Assembly (NCBI RefSeq): GCF_964340395.1
Contig: NC_135562.1
Coordinates: 3,210,134 to 3,274,133 of the forward strand
Origin: Glandiceps talaboti
Taxonomy: Eukaryota > Hemichordata > Enteropneusta > Spengelidae
Direction of reading: 5' to 3'
Length of the DNA: 64,000 bases
The notes beneath the pieces are model-generated. The model worked only from the letters and a program-made list of their open reading frames with translations. It searched no databases and was not told the origin of the DNA. The translations under genes and the position numbers were made by a program. How positions within the stretch are numbered: position 1 is the stretch's first letter; every line of letters starts with the position of its first letter. Of the stretch, positions 1-12,816 are shown in pieces.

Positions 1-781
1 AAGTGTATCAGGTATTCGATATTTTCCCTACGTGAATATTCTACCTATATTTGACTTCCTGTTCAGCAGATTACATTTTCACGCGATTTGTAAGCCTTCT
101 GCAATGCACCACTGACAAGTGAGGTTAATATAACACATTATCGACTTTTCGAGTTTCCCTTCCTCCGTTAAAATAAGTACATGAATATAAAATGGCAATT
201 AATGTAACATTACCTCTGTAAATATTACCCCTACAACACGGCATAACATCACTTCATGGACGTCACCAAAAATGATCATTTTAAGGTACAATTATGACGG
301 TATTCCAAAAACAAAGTTTATACAAAGTTCTACAATCGATCAGTGCTACAATCATATTAGAAAATCTAACTTTGTTTTCATTCCAATGCTGGTACACCAG
401 CAATACCGTTGTCAGTGCTAACGAGGATGACTTCTCTCTTCAAATTGCAAAATGAGCACATGTTCCTGTAGTAGTACATAGGTATATTCATGCTACTGTT
501 GAAACGTGGAATAATATAGCTGGAAAGTGTTCACTTTCATGTATTGGTTGCTATGGTATTCGTTGACATCCTTTCTCAGTAATGTGTGTGAATCCATTAT
601 TTTGTAAAACACAGAATTTGCTCTCTATTCTTGCTTGGTGACGTCATCGGCTGCCAAGGCATCTACACACACAGTAAACGTCACAATGTAAAAGTTTGAT
701 ATCATTATGGTTTGTTTCGTACATTGGCAATTCAAAAACACACAATGTTCATCCGCTCGAGTGTCTTCCAAGCCATCACAT
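1..781. other. 3' flank of the minus-strand gene ending at 782
   Basis: No reading frame or repeat is supported here. If the terminal exon at 782-1494 is correct, this stretch holds its 3' untranslated region and downstream flank. I do not see an unambiguous AATAAA on the minus strand close to the stop. A palindromic TGACGTCA (CRE-type) site lies at 639-646. Confidence 0.4.
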
Positions 782-1494
782 TCACAATTTTGGAGGACTA
801 TTTCCCCTAAAGCGAATGAAAGGTTCGTTTTCTTCAGTATTCACAACGTCGGCATAATTCGGAGGTGGTACACTGATAGGCGAAGAGTTTTGACCTTCTT
901 CGCCTTGCTGCACAGAATTATTGTCGTGCGTGCTACTTACAGAATTGTGATTTACCGCGTTTAACTCTGCTGTGTTCTGTTGCACGGCGAGATGAGGCTG
1001 AATAGAAATTGGTTGAGGTAACTCTATGTCGGTGGGTGTATACATATATGGCAGTTTAGATGAATTAATTACGACAGAGGGTTGCCCTTCTTTTGAAAAT
1101 GTCACGTCAGCGAAGTCACTCTGAGCACTTTGGTCTTTCACAACATTGCCGTTGGCATTCACTGAAAAGGAGTTCAATGGTTGAGATGTGTTTTCCTGGT
1201 TACCAGAAGGTGAAAGACGAGAGTATGATGTCGTTTCCTCTTCGTCCTGTTCAGCGCCATGACGCTTCAGACTGTGATACCCTGACGTCAAAGGATACGA
1301 GTCTCGTCTATCGCTACAGTTGGTCGGACGATCTTGCAACTGAATGCTCTCCTCTGCTTCACTCACTGTTTTATACTCTTGTTGTTCTTGTGCCTTCTTT
1401 CTCTTTGTTTTGCAACACATACAGAGAACGATAAGAATGCAGCAACCAACGCCACCAACGATCAATGCTATTTCCCATGGTTCTAAGTGGAGCC
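782..1494 (-). CDS. Terminal exon of a single- or multi-pass membrane protein with a long PPxY-containing cytoplasmic tail
   Basis: Seen: on the minus strand an acceptor (TATTTATCATCAG) precedes an open frame of 236 codons entered in phase 1. It starts LHLEPWEIALIV, runs into a strongly hydrophobic cysteine-containing helix (about residues 6-25), then a basic stop-transfer stretch (CKTKRKK). The rest is a hydrophilic tail of about 205 residues rich in Ser, Asn, Gln and Glu. Tail motifs include PPPNY (PPxY type, bound by WW domains such as those of Nedd4-like ligases), SGYHSL (ITIM-like) and several YxxPhi-type tyrosines (YSRL, YMYT). Inference: a plasma-membrane receptor or adaptor whose ectodomain lies in upstream exons. 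The phase-1 exon at 7850-7951 would join with a Gly codon. I do not recognise a family. The overlapping plus-strand frame is a shadow. Confidence 0.75.
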
Positions 1495-1580
1495 CTGATG
1501 ATAAATAATAGGAATTTGGGCGAGTTCATTATTAAAGATGTTTGTAATGCATTAGCTAGAATGTCCAAAGCACTGGAGGT

Positions 1581-1625
1581 GTGACTGTGCTAGCTCTCGC
1601 ACTAAACGAGCGCTAGCGTAGTCAC
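1581..1625. repeat. Short imperfect hairpin
   Basis: Two 19-base arms, GTGACTGTGCTAGCTCTCG and CGAGCGCTAGCGTAGTCAC, match as inverted repeats with three mismatches around a 7-base loop. It lies just upstream of the terminal exon acceptor, inside the presumed intron. Function unknown. Confidence 0.6.
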
Positions 1626-2012
1626 AGCTTCGATGCCTTCGACACTCTAGCTAGAGACTGTAAACGGCTTTTATCCTGAACCCGTATTTGGTAACCGCTA
1701 GAATTGACTGATATGAGGGCAGTATTGACGTAGTTAAACTTGTACGTCTGTGTACGATATATCTTTTTAATAATAGACAGGGAAATATTAATATGAACAA
1801 GAACGTTAATCCTCTAGATAATTGGACCACAGTCACGAAAATGTCTAACCAGTTATTAAATAATTATTCACTAGCGATGAATTCAAGGCCGTATTAACAA
1901 TGTGATTAGAATTATAGTAAGCATGCTAAAATTAGCTAGTTCTTCTAATTACATATATTATATCTGCCCATGGAAGTCATCAAAAGATAACCAACGGAAT
2001 TAACAAATGTGT

Positions 2013-2020
2013 ACACAGAC

Positions 2021-2067
<47 letters not shown>

Positions 2068-2177
2068 TAGACAGACAGACGCACGCACGTACGTACGCAC
2101 ACACACATGCATACGTGTACGTACATACATACATACATACATACATACATACATACATACATACATACATACATACA

Positions 2178-2206
<29 letters not shown>
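2013..2206. repeat. Compound microsatellite (ACAG)n then (ACAT)n
   Basis: An ACAG/ATAG tract (about 2013-2080) is followed by a GCAC/ACGT-rich joint and a pure ACAT tract of over 80 bases. The frames open through it encode only low-complexity strings and are not genes. Confidence 0.95.
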
Positions 2207-2210
<4 letters not shown>

Positions 2211-2849
2211 CATGTGGATGTGGGGTTTGTTTTGTGTGACTGTGATTTTTCGGAATGCAGTCGAGCTAGTCATAACGTAAAGTTATCACAATAGATTTCG
2301 ATACCGTCTGACTTCATTATCCGTCAACAAATGAAATAGATAAAGAAGACGTGCACAATAGGGGAATACGAATGCTAACCACGTACTAGTTGTAATCCAC
2401 TCTATTTTCCAGCAGCACAAATTAGAAGTGACGGTAATAATACTAGTATCCCATGGCAACTACCCGACCTATGTCTATGCGTGTCGAGGTAGTTGAAATT
2501 CAAAAGAAGTGTCAGGTTACATTTGAGAAGGAGAGGTCTAAACCTCATATCGGCCAATCTAAATCTCAGCAGTCGATCTACAATTCAATACTCAAACAGT
2601 TTAACAAAGCAACCTATTGAACTTACGCTTAAAGTGTCTGGCTTTAAAGGTACGATTTGCGGTCCTGTTAGTCAAACTATAGCAACCCTTTTTATAATAA
2701 CTTTTAGATCATTGACGAATACTGTTTTCTTTGTGATTAATTGAACATATTACCCCATGTCTGTAATTAGCACTTATTTATTTATTAACTTTATTCTGTC
2801 TAATTCTCAGATTTAGAATCGATATTTTCGCAAAGAAATTGGTGTTGGT

Positions 2850-3004
2850 TGCGTGTCTGTCTGTCTGTCTTTCTTTCTTTCTATCTGTCTCTGTCTCTGT
2901 CTGCCTCTGCCTATCTCTGTCTCTGTTTGTTTCTGTCTCGGTCTCTGTCTATCTCTCCGTCTGTCTCTCTCCTTGTCTGTCACTCTGCTTCTCTGTCTGT
3001 CCGT

Positions 3005-3047
<43 letters not shown>

Positions 3048-3064
3048 CCTCTTTGTCTCTCTCT
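2850..3064. repeat. Degenerate CTGT/CTCT microsatellite
   Basis: An interrupted tetranucleotide and dinucleotide pyrimidine tract. It abuts the 3' end of the LINE remnant that follows on the minus strand. Frames through it are low complexity. Confidence 0.9.
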
Positions 3065-3109
3065 TTAACAAACAAATTCAAAACTTTCAACGATGTCATT
3101 CAAAGCACA

Positions 3110-4047
3110 TTATTTAAATACTCAAACATTACCGGAGAATGTCGTTGAAATATATAGCAAATATTTGGTAAACTGTTCCATACTGCAGTACCAGTGTACC
3201 TAAAGTATGAGTGCCACAGCCTTTAACTCTGGGAATCTTAAAGTTGAAATGCTATTTCTCGTATTATCACTATGTCTGTATATGTGTATTTGATTTCTCA
3301 TGTACTGAGGCTCATAGCCATTATAGATGTTAAATATGTGATTTAATTTGAGTTGACTGACTCTCTGTTCAACTGGCAATAGTCCCACTTTATGAAATTC
3401 GTCCATCCCAATGTGAGTTCTGGGGGGGGGGGGGCATCTAATAGAAATCTAATAACCTTGTTTCAAGATTTAAATTCCTTGCATTTCTGTAGAGAAATTT
3501 TATTTTTTTCGAACATTTGGTGATGATTGCGTTTGCAATGATGTCACCCGACAAGGACTGATCTAATGTCACTCCTAGGTATGTAACTTGCTGCTTTGAC
3601 TCAATATCACTCCCACAACATTGTACCTGTAATCTGTTGATTTTATGTAACCTTCTCTTTGATGCAAAAAGAATTGATTCTGTTTTCTAGATGTAGAGAT
3701 AGCTTGTTGTCAACTAACCACTCCTGAATCGACTCGAGTTCACTGCTTAAGGCCACCTGTATCTCAGTCACATCTTTTCCAGATACCAACAATGCAGAAT
3801 CATCGGCATACAGTAGAAGTTTACACTTCACAGCTGCTGACATGTCATTAACATAGATAAGAAACAAAAGTGGTCCGAGTATTGAGCCTTGTGGCACACC
3901 GCGTGTAATACAATTTTCAGAAGAGATGGATCTATTTACATCAACCACCTGTTTTCGACCAGTCAAATACGACTTGAACCAATCCACTGAGGCACTGTCC
4001 AGGCCCAGGGCACTTAGTTTATGTAATATTTGCTATAAAATTTATGT
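3110..4047 (-). pseudogene. Truncated, frameshifted non-LTR (LINE) reverse-transcriptase remnant
   Basis: Seen on the minus strand: an RT palm segment at about 4045-3680 (WFKSYLTGRKQ, GVPQGSILGP, then YADD, the catalytic motif). It then shifts frame and continues to about 3450 with LGVTLDQSL, as in the RT thumb region. After a poly-G tract (3421-3432) and an apparent internal deletion, the frame at 3406-3200 carries LPVEQRVSQLKLNHIF. A further shift brings in YTGTAVWNSLPN near 3210-3175. These are the C-terminal hallmarks of LINE RTs of the CR1/L2/Jockey kind. The 5' end stops abruptly near 4047, with no endonuclease or start. Known: such copies move by target-primed reverse transcription and are usually 5'-truncated. 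This copy is dead. It would lie inside the intron between 1494 and 7850 if that gene model holds. Confidence 0.92.
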
Positions 4048-4063
4048 AATATTTGCTATAAAA
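4018..4063. repeat. Perfect 23-bp tandem duplication at the LINE truncation edge
   Basis: The 23-base unit beginning TTTATGTAATATTTGC occurs twice in direct succession without mismatch, exactly where similarity to LINE coding sequence ends. It may be an integration or repair footprint at the 5' truncation point. Confidence 0.8.
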
Positions 4064-4065
4064 TC

Positions 4066-7000
4066 AGTCGAAAACAACTTTAAGTTGTCCAGTGAAGACG
4101 TTACTACACTAAACTATTAATGCTAAGTTGTTGATATACTAATGTAACATTTTCCCTTATTTTTCGACTGAGAGATTATAGTACAGCTTTACTATAACCT
4201 AAGCACAAGGTAGATATATCATATAACCCTAGTTGGATCAATGACAAACATGATAACGTTCTAAACCATATGGTTGGGATAAATTATGTAAAATATGTTA
4301 TTCAATCTTCAATATACATGTATGCTGAGAGAGATTTAGTGTATTAGACCTTAACAAGCTTAGGAAAATGTTTTATTAAATTTATTCCTGTCCTCGTGCG
4401 GGTCACCTGGTATCGTACATGTACGTGTGTCATAGGTTTTAATTTCGTGAGTTATCTTATTTCAAACTCGTGCTCAAACCATGGAAGAGCGCCTATACTG
4501 CTGATCTTCTTGTATATTTCTAGCAGTCTCTTGTCATGTTGCAAAGCCGATATTCCTCTTGTGACTGGAGATAAGATGTTTACCCGAACATATAAAGTTT
4601 AGCTCAAGCAGAAACGAAAATCTATGGAGACCTTACAACATGACACTGTTACGAGTACGGGGATAATGAAACACCCCGGGTGAATGAAAAAAAATAGAAC
4701 AAATCCCTGTGGAATGAACATGAGTAAAAGAGCAAGGCTTGGTACATGCACACAGATTTAACGTTTATGCAAACAGGAGAGGGGTTTGTAGAAAACATAC
4801 ATTTGCACAACATGCTCAGTTTAATCTAGAGTTCAAATAAATGTCTTGCTTATTAAAGTTCCCAAGGAAACTCCATATGATGGAGGAAAGTATGCATCAT
4901 TTTTGCAATTTGCGTCGCACGAGAAACTAAACATTTTTCTCGTCCTTACCTAGCTTATTAGGATTTCCGTATCAAGGGGTATACTCCACACATTAACGAG
5001 AGTCTGGTTTATGCAACGTTTATACAAAATTCTACTTACAAAATACTACTTTACGTACACATACTTTATCACCATTAGCTTTTAAAGCAGATCAAATTTG
5101 ACTTAAATGTCATTAGAAATAATGTTCAAACTATTTAATTACCTATATTTTTACATTAAAACATCGTAAATCTGTTTACATAATTTCCAAATGACAACTA
5201 TAAAGTCTGCCGTTGGCATGGCAATTACGATTCAGGTCAGTGACATTACAGTATTAAAGCAGATTTCTTTTATAAAATACGAATGCCACTTCAGGCATGA
5301 TTTTGGACTATGTCCTCTGGAGGTAAATTGTCGTAGATTTGGAAGAACGCCTTTAAAGAGAATAGTCTGTAAATGTATGCGTGGTGACGATTTGTTTATT
5401 CACTTCACTAAATGTGTATTTAACTTGGGTATTTAACTGTTTGATCTCTCACTAGATTTTGTATACAAATATAAATAAGTGTGTTTATTTGATTATTTAT
5501 ATATCATTTATATGTACACCCTGTATTCAATTACTTCCCATATCAGAACCATGGACTAGATTAGTTCCAAGTGAACTATTTCCATGGTCCTCACCAGAAT
5601 ATTTTCTTATTAGTGATATTTTCTTTTTGTATTCTTATTATCTTATGTTTCTGGTGAATATTCAATTTAATTCAATTCAATTAATAAATGATTATAACAA
5701 TACAACAGCGTACGTTGCAAACCTCGCGAGATACTCAACAAAGTCAATCCGAATAGTATTACTCGTTTATCCGTCTAGAAGTTCAATGTGTCTTAAACAT
5801 GCAACTGGTGGCGCCTGGGACCCTATTTCAAAGTTACATATGACTGACTGTATGTTTGGAGGTGGAGAACTTGTGATGACTCACTGGCAAGTAATCACCA
5901 AAAATATAAACATTCCCTATATCTGCAAATGCCGCATATTTGAATAATCCTAAATGACACACAATCTAAGCAGCTGTTTGCAGGGGAATTTGTCTCATTT
6001 GGAGAGGTTTTTTCATTCTATGAAACAAACAGACTAATCTTCAACTGGTGATTTGTGTATCAAGTTACCATCCTACGACATTCACAAAGAATTTGTACAT
6101 GATTCATGACCTGTGTGTTTCTCGGAGCACAGAAAAAATGCTGAAAACAAGACCCAGAAGTTAGTGCTCTGTACAGCAGTTTGAATTTCCCACATTTGCA
6201 TAGATTAAACATAATCCTCTTTATATAGGGCAGTTGTTTTACAAATTACCATTTGCTAAAATGGCTGGGAACTTTAATCATTCCTAGTAGAGTGCGATGA
6301 CCCCCTCAGAATGAATGAATTGTTCCGATGATGTATGTTGACTCACTAACTTGTTAATTCAACTACTATTCTATAAAATCATTGAAGTTATACTTAACTT
6401 GGAAAAAAAAACTATCAATGGCAATCGCCAATTTAGTATTCGCATACTTCATCTGGTATAGCAAAGTATGAGCAATGTCTTCTGATTATTTACTATGATT
6501 ATATACAGCCATTTTCATTTTAGTGTTCTCTGGCTCTGTTCGAAACAACCACACATAAACCAAAACAGGAACTGCGTATTGCACACTTGATAGCAAAATC
6601 GCAATTCCTGGATATATTTTGTCCAATTTAAACGTACTTCAATTAGACCTAAACACGCGAGCTTCAATGTTTTGATATCTGTATTTGATGTCTACAGAGT
6701 GGTTCATTGATAATTTAGACAAAATGTTGCAAGAAGCTATATTCATTCAATCTTGCTTACATAAAATGTACCATGTGAAGTTTCTTATTGATTTTTATCA
6801 AACAGAGACAGTGAATGCTGACATGAAACGGTATATACTATAAGGCTGGGTATACGGACAAATAGTTACTGAAACATGTATGGTTTATAACAATTACAGA
6901 CACCGAAACAATAGGAAAGGGAGGGGTAGGTAAGGGGCATACATGATTAATATACAGGTAACAAAACCATGGTTGGGAGGGCAAAGGCCACGCCAAATTA

Positions 7001-7763
7001 CGTTATATACCTTCACATACGATATTTACCTAATATGCATAACACCATAGTATATGAAATGTACATTAGATTTAATTTTAGCTGTGACCGTTCAACCGAA
7101 AACGCCTCCTTTAAAATTTATTTCAATGCACTATTGAATTACTTTGTTAATTGACATTTTATGAGTATTGTCAATCAATTATGCGTCATTTAGTTATAAA
7201 TACCAATGGATACAATATAACGTATATAGGTAATACATTTCAGTGCGCTTAAAAGTCAGAATGTCTCAATATGTCAGTTAATATCTAGTGATTGATTCTA
7301 TTGAGTATTTGACATTTCTATTTCACTAATCCTGGCAGTGCTTAGTACATTTAATTAATCATGCATCCGATAATTGAAAAATGAAACGTTAAAAGTCAGA
7401 CCATAGTGTACATGACGACAGATTTTCCCTGACCTGATACTGTCAATTTCAGTTTTACTATACAACGTAAATTACCTCAAATATTCGCAAGATAACCACT
7501 TAACTGCTAGACAATGATACGTTCAAAGTTATTGACAACCCTCGCCTCCCACATCACCAACACGTCCCACTATTAACATAAAGAAGGTTCCTTTTGCTTA
7601 TTGTTGTTGTTGACATAGGTCAGTCCTGTTTATCACCCAAACAAATATTTGGCCGAAAATTACATGAATATTAAAATATGCATTCTCCTACTTGTTGATT
7701 GTTTTTTTAAACTGTTTCGGAGATTCTAAGATTAAACCATATTTTATTCTAAGACGATACATG
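4066..7763. other. No gene supported; probable intronic or intergenic DNA
   Basis: AT-rich sequence with scattered chance open frames. The longest (5459-5947 plus, 162 codons) has no recognisable domain and no convincing splice context. Nothing else can be claimed. Confidence 0.5.
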
Positions 7764-7779
7764 TGTGTGCGCGTGTGCG

Positions 7780-7840
<61 letters not shown>

Positions 7841-7842
7841 GT
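7764..7842. repeat. (TG)n / (AC)n microsatellite
   Basis: A near-pure GT tract with a few GC interruptions. On the minus strand it starts within ten bases of the donor of the exon candidate at 7850-7951. Confidence 0.95.
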
Positions 7843-7849
7843 ACCTTAC

Positions 7850-7951
7850 CAGCATTGACGAACCCGGCACCTCCAGCTCCACTTCCCAACGTGCCCGTTC
7901 TGCGCACGCGTTGTCTAAATCGTGACCGAGTATTCCGATCCGATTTCCCCG
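7850..7951 (-). CDS. Internal phase 1-1 exon candidate encoding a basic then Gly/Ala-rich linker
   Basis: Seen: a GC-rich 102-base island in AT-rich DNA. On the minus strand it is preceded by a good acceptor (TTGTTTCATCTTCAG) and followed by a donor (GCTG|GTAAGG). Read in phase 1 it encodes 33 residues: GKSDRNTRSRFRQRVRR, then TGTLGSGAGGAGFVNA. RVRR fits the furin-type R-x-K/R-R pattern if the segment is extracellular. Phase 1 at both ends fits the donor at 10915 and the acceptor at 1494. A second frame (phase 0, starting RGNRIGILGHDLDNA) is also open, so the frame is not certain. Inference: a linker or stalk exon of the gene ending at 782. Confidence 0.5.
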
Positions 7952-9519
7952 CTGAAGATGAAACAAGATAAAAGCAGATAATATGTGAGGAATACACTGT
8001 CAAAGAAGATCTATGTTGTTGGGACATCTAGAAATGCACTTTACCTGAACTGGATATTTCAGTTTGCATGTAAATCAAATGCAGTTAATTGATAACAATA
8101 ACAATAATGAACGTAGTGATGTGAAAAATTCTTTGACAAGGCGGATACATTGTAGGTTATTCGTTGCCGAAAACAGAAAGTAACAGATGTACTATTCATT
8201 CTAAGGTCTTATGATTAATGGATGGCATTCAGACTGTTGCCACAATTCTATAGAGATATGCAGACAATCATTTCATGATAAGCTGTTTAGCCACCATCAA
8301 ATATGTTGTTGTATATGTGGGGATGTATTGAATATAGTCGTTTAGGGTACCCATAAAGTCATTAAACTCCTATCTAAATGGTTAAAAGTAGCCGTTGGCT
8401 ATTATGCTACGTTTTTATTATATGTATGGTTTATAACTGCGTTTTGCCAAAGACAAGTTGTGGTACTTTTAGTTAGGTGTATCAACAATGTCGGGGAAGT
8501 AATTTTCTGTGGTTTCATAATATTCAGTATTCCCAGTTGGTTTCTAGGGCCACAGGGTACGACTTGTATCGGATTACCGTGTGACGTAATTGTGCTAGTT
8601 TTGCATGGGCTTCTATCATTAAGCTTTCCGCAAATCCCCGGATTGATTGTTAGGGTATGTGTCGTCACACATTGCATCACGGGATAAGCCTAATCCGTCA
8701 ATATAACCTTTCAAGCAGGATTTCAAGAAAATCAGGAAGAAAAATCAGGAGTAAATGAAGACCCATGTACGTGTGAAGTAAATTTATAGATAGACAAGTC
8801 GATAGATATTTTTCTGACAAGTCGACAGATATTTTTCTATGAATATATTATTACATATGTTTCTAACAGTTTCTAAGAAAAGCTGACAAGACGCCATCGA
8901 ACACTTGGGATTCGTTTCGAATGAGAAAACATGTTTTTTTGTAAATTTGAACCTGGAGTCCATGAACGTTCCTTCTCATATACATTCTACATTCTACATT
9001 CATATGTATGATACGGTCTTAGCTGTGAGAAAACTGATCCTCAGAGATGAGAAAACTGAAGAAACCGGAGCTTTGCATAACGAAGTTAGAATAACTTAAG
9101 ATGAAATATGATACAATCAGGATGTCTGATAGCGTTGACAAATATATCAAATCTCGTGGGCAGCGTGTGCACTGTTACTATGCTAAAGGGTTCAGCTCTT
9201 CATAAGCCTGAAAAATAGATACGTGGATAAAGACTCGAATGATGAACTAATGATGTCAACACATTCTGCCATGACCAACTGTTCATCTGTGTAATACTCC
9301 GATGTCATATAATAGCACGGCATCATCAAAGCTAGACTTTGAAGTAGGCCGGTACGTCGAACTCTTGAAGAGGTAACCTCTTTCTAATTCAGTGACTGAT
9401 GAGACAACTTAACAAAGAAAGCTAGAAAGCTATGAATATTATAAGTCGTAACACGTTGATATGTTCCAACTATCACAAGCAAGAGTCAAAAATGTAATGG
9501 ATTCGCATCTCTCTCCCCT

Positions 9520-9604
<85 letters not shown>

Positions 9605-10914
9605 CACATTTTGAAATGTTATTGGATGTTAAAGTCATTGATCAACCAATTACCATTATGATACTCCATGTATAGGTATACAGAGACAACGATCCGCAGT
9701 TTGCAATATATGGTGTACGACCCATTGCAATGGCAATTGAAAACAGTACAAGTATGTTTAGCCTTGATATAGACGTTGCAATGGTCATTGAAGAGCTGAG
9801 TATATATACTTTTTCGCATAAGTAACGTTCAATTAACTGTGTCTTTTTGAATTGATTATAATATCATCTATCCCGTTTTCAATATCGTCAATAACAGTTA
9901 TAACGTAAAACAATCAGTGGATGATTTAGTTAAACAGCTAAAACATTATGTTTATCTACGAACTTAATTTTGTTCTTTGATTAAAACGTGTTTTCGTTTT
10001 TGTTTTCTTATGGTTTGTTATTGTGTGTTATATTATCAACAAGAAAGTATAATTAAGAAAACAAAAGATTAAAAGATGCCAATTCCACGTTTGTCAAATG
10101 CAAAACAGGAGTGAATAGGTATACTTCAAAAAGATGTCATTTGTTGTAAAAATGTAAAATGGAAATAAATTGTACAGTTTGTTTTAACAGGGTTCAGTAT
10201 AAAGTTTAGAGGTCAAAATATTGAAATAATTGAGTCAGATACTAACACCGGGAATCATCCGATAAAACCATGTAAACCAGATATCAATTTTCCAAAATGG
10301 CGGCCAAATGTTTAACAACTCTAGTGTTAACTATCACCACATTAAAAGATGGGAGAACCCTTTTATTCTTACAATCATAGTTAGATTTCTTTACAAAAAA
10401 TAATAAATGGTTCAAAAGCTAACAAGAGAAGAATACCCTAAGGAGTTTGTTTGGCTGTAAATTTGTGTGGGTCTCATTGTTAGGGAAGTTTTGTATTAAG
10501 CTAGAAACGATTTCCACAATGAAGGAAGCGCTTTCTTAATGACACTGTTTGGGTTATTAGTTCTCATTATGCATTTATGTGTTGTTTGGTATGGTGTAAT
10601 TGGATATAAACCCCTTCTTGTCACGTCATGCTAAATATAGATCTTTGATTATTCAACGTATTGCTGACGATATTAGAATCAAATGCACGCGTCTCGACGT
10701 CACCTGAATGCAGTAAACCTTAAAATTCGTTGTCATGTCAACATGATTGCAGATACCATTCACCAAAGCAAGTCCGTGGCTGTCATTGTCAAAGTTATAT
10801 TGAATTACTAGTAAATCGATACATACTTCTGACAAATGCAGTCTTAATTTTGTTAGACATTGAATACTGTCTTTCGTTAGAATTCTGCATAATATGTGTA
10901 ACTCTAGATCTTAC
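7952..10914. other. No gene supported apart from a (CT)n tract
   Basis: Mostly AT-rich single-copy sequence. Frames on both strands at 8402-8687 are open but lack splice sites or recognisable domains. The (CT)n tract at 9519-9601 is listed separately. Confidence 0.45.
9519..9601. repeat. (CT)n microsatellite
   Basis: An essentially pure dinucleotide tract of about 80 bases. The surrounding open frame is low complexity. Confidence 0.97.
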
Positions 10915-11038
10915 CTTCGGAAACGACAGCGGACAGGATAGCAATTCCCAAATTGCAAATGATGCCATTCATGGATTTTAAAGCTACCATGGCAACCAAC
11001 AGGAAGCAGATATCACACTCGTCAACTACTCTTAAAAT
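10915..11038 (-). CDS. Hydrophobic exon candidate: membrane helix or signal peptide, phase 0 to 1
   Basis: Seen: on the minus strand an acceptor (TCTTATCTCTTTACAG) is followed by 124 bases, fully open in phase 0, ending at a donor (GAAG|GTAAGATC). The 41 codons read ILRVVDECDICFLLVAMVAL, then a second hydrophobic run IICNLGIAILSAVV. Two readings are possible. As an internal exon it supplies one or two membrane helices. As a first coding exon starting at the ATG at 10990, in a good GCCATGG context, it supplies a signal peptide ending near VVSE. The phase-1 donor matches the exon at 7850-7951. The second helix faintly recalls the MS4A-type ALxMNxxSA pattern, which I would not press. Confidence 0.5.
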
Positions 11039-11616
11039 CTGTAAAGAGATAAGATTAAAATGCAAAAAATTATTGTTTTATATTATACAAAGGTAGTTTT
11101 TACATCTATCCTGGGGTTTGCTAATGTACTTTTCTTCACTATAATTATATGTTCTTATTCAAATTTGAGAACATTTGGGGAAAGAAGTAAAACCATTACC
11201 TAGAGCAAGAAAATACTAATATAACCCTGTCTTCTCGATTTTGATGTTTAATGGCTTTCCAGTATACAAGGTATTGACGTGAGCAAATCTCCAGATACAT
11301 CACCGTGTGTGTAATATGGTGACAAGTTTTGTCGTTTTTATATAAGCTATAACACGCTAACCTCACTGTGCTCTCAGCTATGAAGACACCAACCAACCTC
11401 CATTATGATTGTCTTCAGGAATATTGGAACTGCTAAGGCTAATCAATTTTGCGATGTTCTGTGTCGTGATGTAGTTATTACTGGCAACTCCGGAGATATT
11501 TAGGCATTTCTAAACGGATGCACTACCTGAGTGAGATTTAAATTTTTTGCTAACACGACTTTCATATCAGACTTCGAATAAAGCAATAGAAGGATAATAG
11601 GTTTGACAGATAGACA

Positions 11617-11718
11617 CACACATATACACACATATACATACATACATACATACATACATACATACATACATACATACATACATACATACATACATACACA
11701 CACGCATACATACATACA

Positions 11719-11752
<34 letters not shown>

Positions 11753-11920
11753 CATACATACATACACACACGCATACGTACATACATACATACATACATA
11801 CATACATACATACATACATACATACATACGTACGTACGTACGTACATACATACATACATACATACATACATACATACATACATACATACATACATACATA
11901 CATACATACATACATACACG
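11617..11920. repeat. Long (ACAT)n microsatellite
   Basis: About 300 bases of ACAT units interrupted by short ACAC, ACGC and ACGT runs. It creates the longest frames in the region on both strands, all low-complexity artefacts. Confidence 0.98.
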
Positions 11921-12719
11921 CGAGTATACAGAGATACACATATGAGTAATATACAAGATGCAATACATTTTTTAAAGGTTTAGTTTTGTTGAGACATCTA
12001 GTTTCCATTTGTGTTTTACGTATAATATACATTATATATAAATGTAAGATGTAATTAGTGGTCTTATTTACATAGTATGATAGCTTGAATCGCTTGAGTG
12101 AAGCATTGAAATATTACACAATTGAACTATAAAACAAATCTACACTCATATCCATGGAAACACTCATGTGGAATATTGACTCACGAAGTCTGATAGAGTT
12201 TATATTTAGCATGCACGACATGAGATTGCAAATTTTGACCTTATCAATAAATTGCATCATCAATATTTCATACAGTGCAAAAGTAGAGCTGGTTTATATT
12301 TTATATTCTGTAATATCACTACGAACTAAGGCAATATACTACATTCTGTGTTAAAGTCACAATTTGCAACCTCATGTGCATGCTATTTTCGTGAAAATGA
12401 TTCTATTATATATCAATTTAATTTTTGTGATTATAAATTAATGTCGATGCAATTAAAGAAATTAAAATCATTCATAGATACACAATATGTGCCTGACAAA
12501 TTATATAAATGATCAACTTTATACATAACTATTGAAGTGGCACCTGATGTAATCTACAGTGTAACATATACAAAATATTACCTTACTTCACGCCACATAT
12601 TTTTACATATTAGGACATGGTAATATGCATTATAGGATGAACAAATATATTTTAGATAACCGAATATAATAAAGGTAAATATAAACCAATTTTTAAATGC
12701 ATCAAACAATCGCAGAATG

Positions 12720-12721
<2 letters not shown>

Positions 12722-12813
<92 letters not shown>
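12722..12813. repeat. (AT)n microsatellite
   Basis: A pure AT alternation of about 90 bases, self-complementary and able to extrude as a cruciform. Confidence 0.98.

Positions 12814-12816
<3 letters not shown>

Noticed and set aside
1093-1434. 113-codon plus frame
   Set aside because: Antisense shadow of the tail exon at 782-1494.
5459-5947. 162-codon plus frame, the longest non-repeat frame on that strand
   Set aside because: AT-rich, hydrophobic by composition, no domain, no promoter or splice context, and genes here lie on the minus strand.
8402-8687. Overlapping frames on both strands (92 and 75 codons)
   Set aside because: Both are open with no splice sites or domains. A Thr-rich minus reading is tempting but unsupported.
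11500-12032. Several frames of 120-156 codons reading YVCM/THIH repeats
   Set aside because: They are translations of the (ACAT)n microsatellite, open on both strands because the unit contains no stop.
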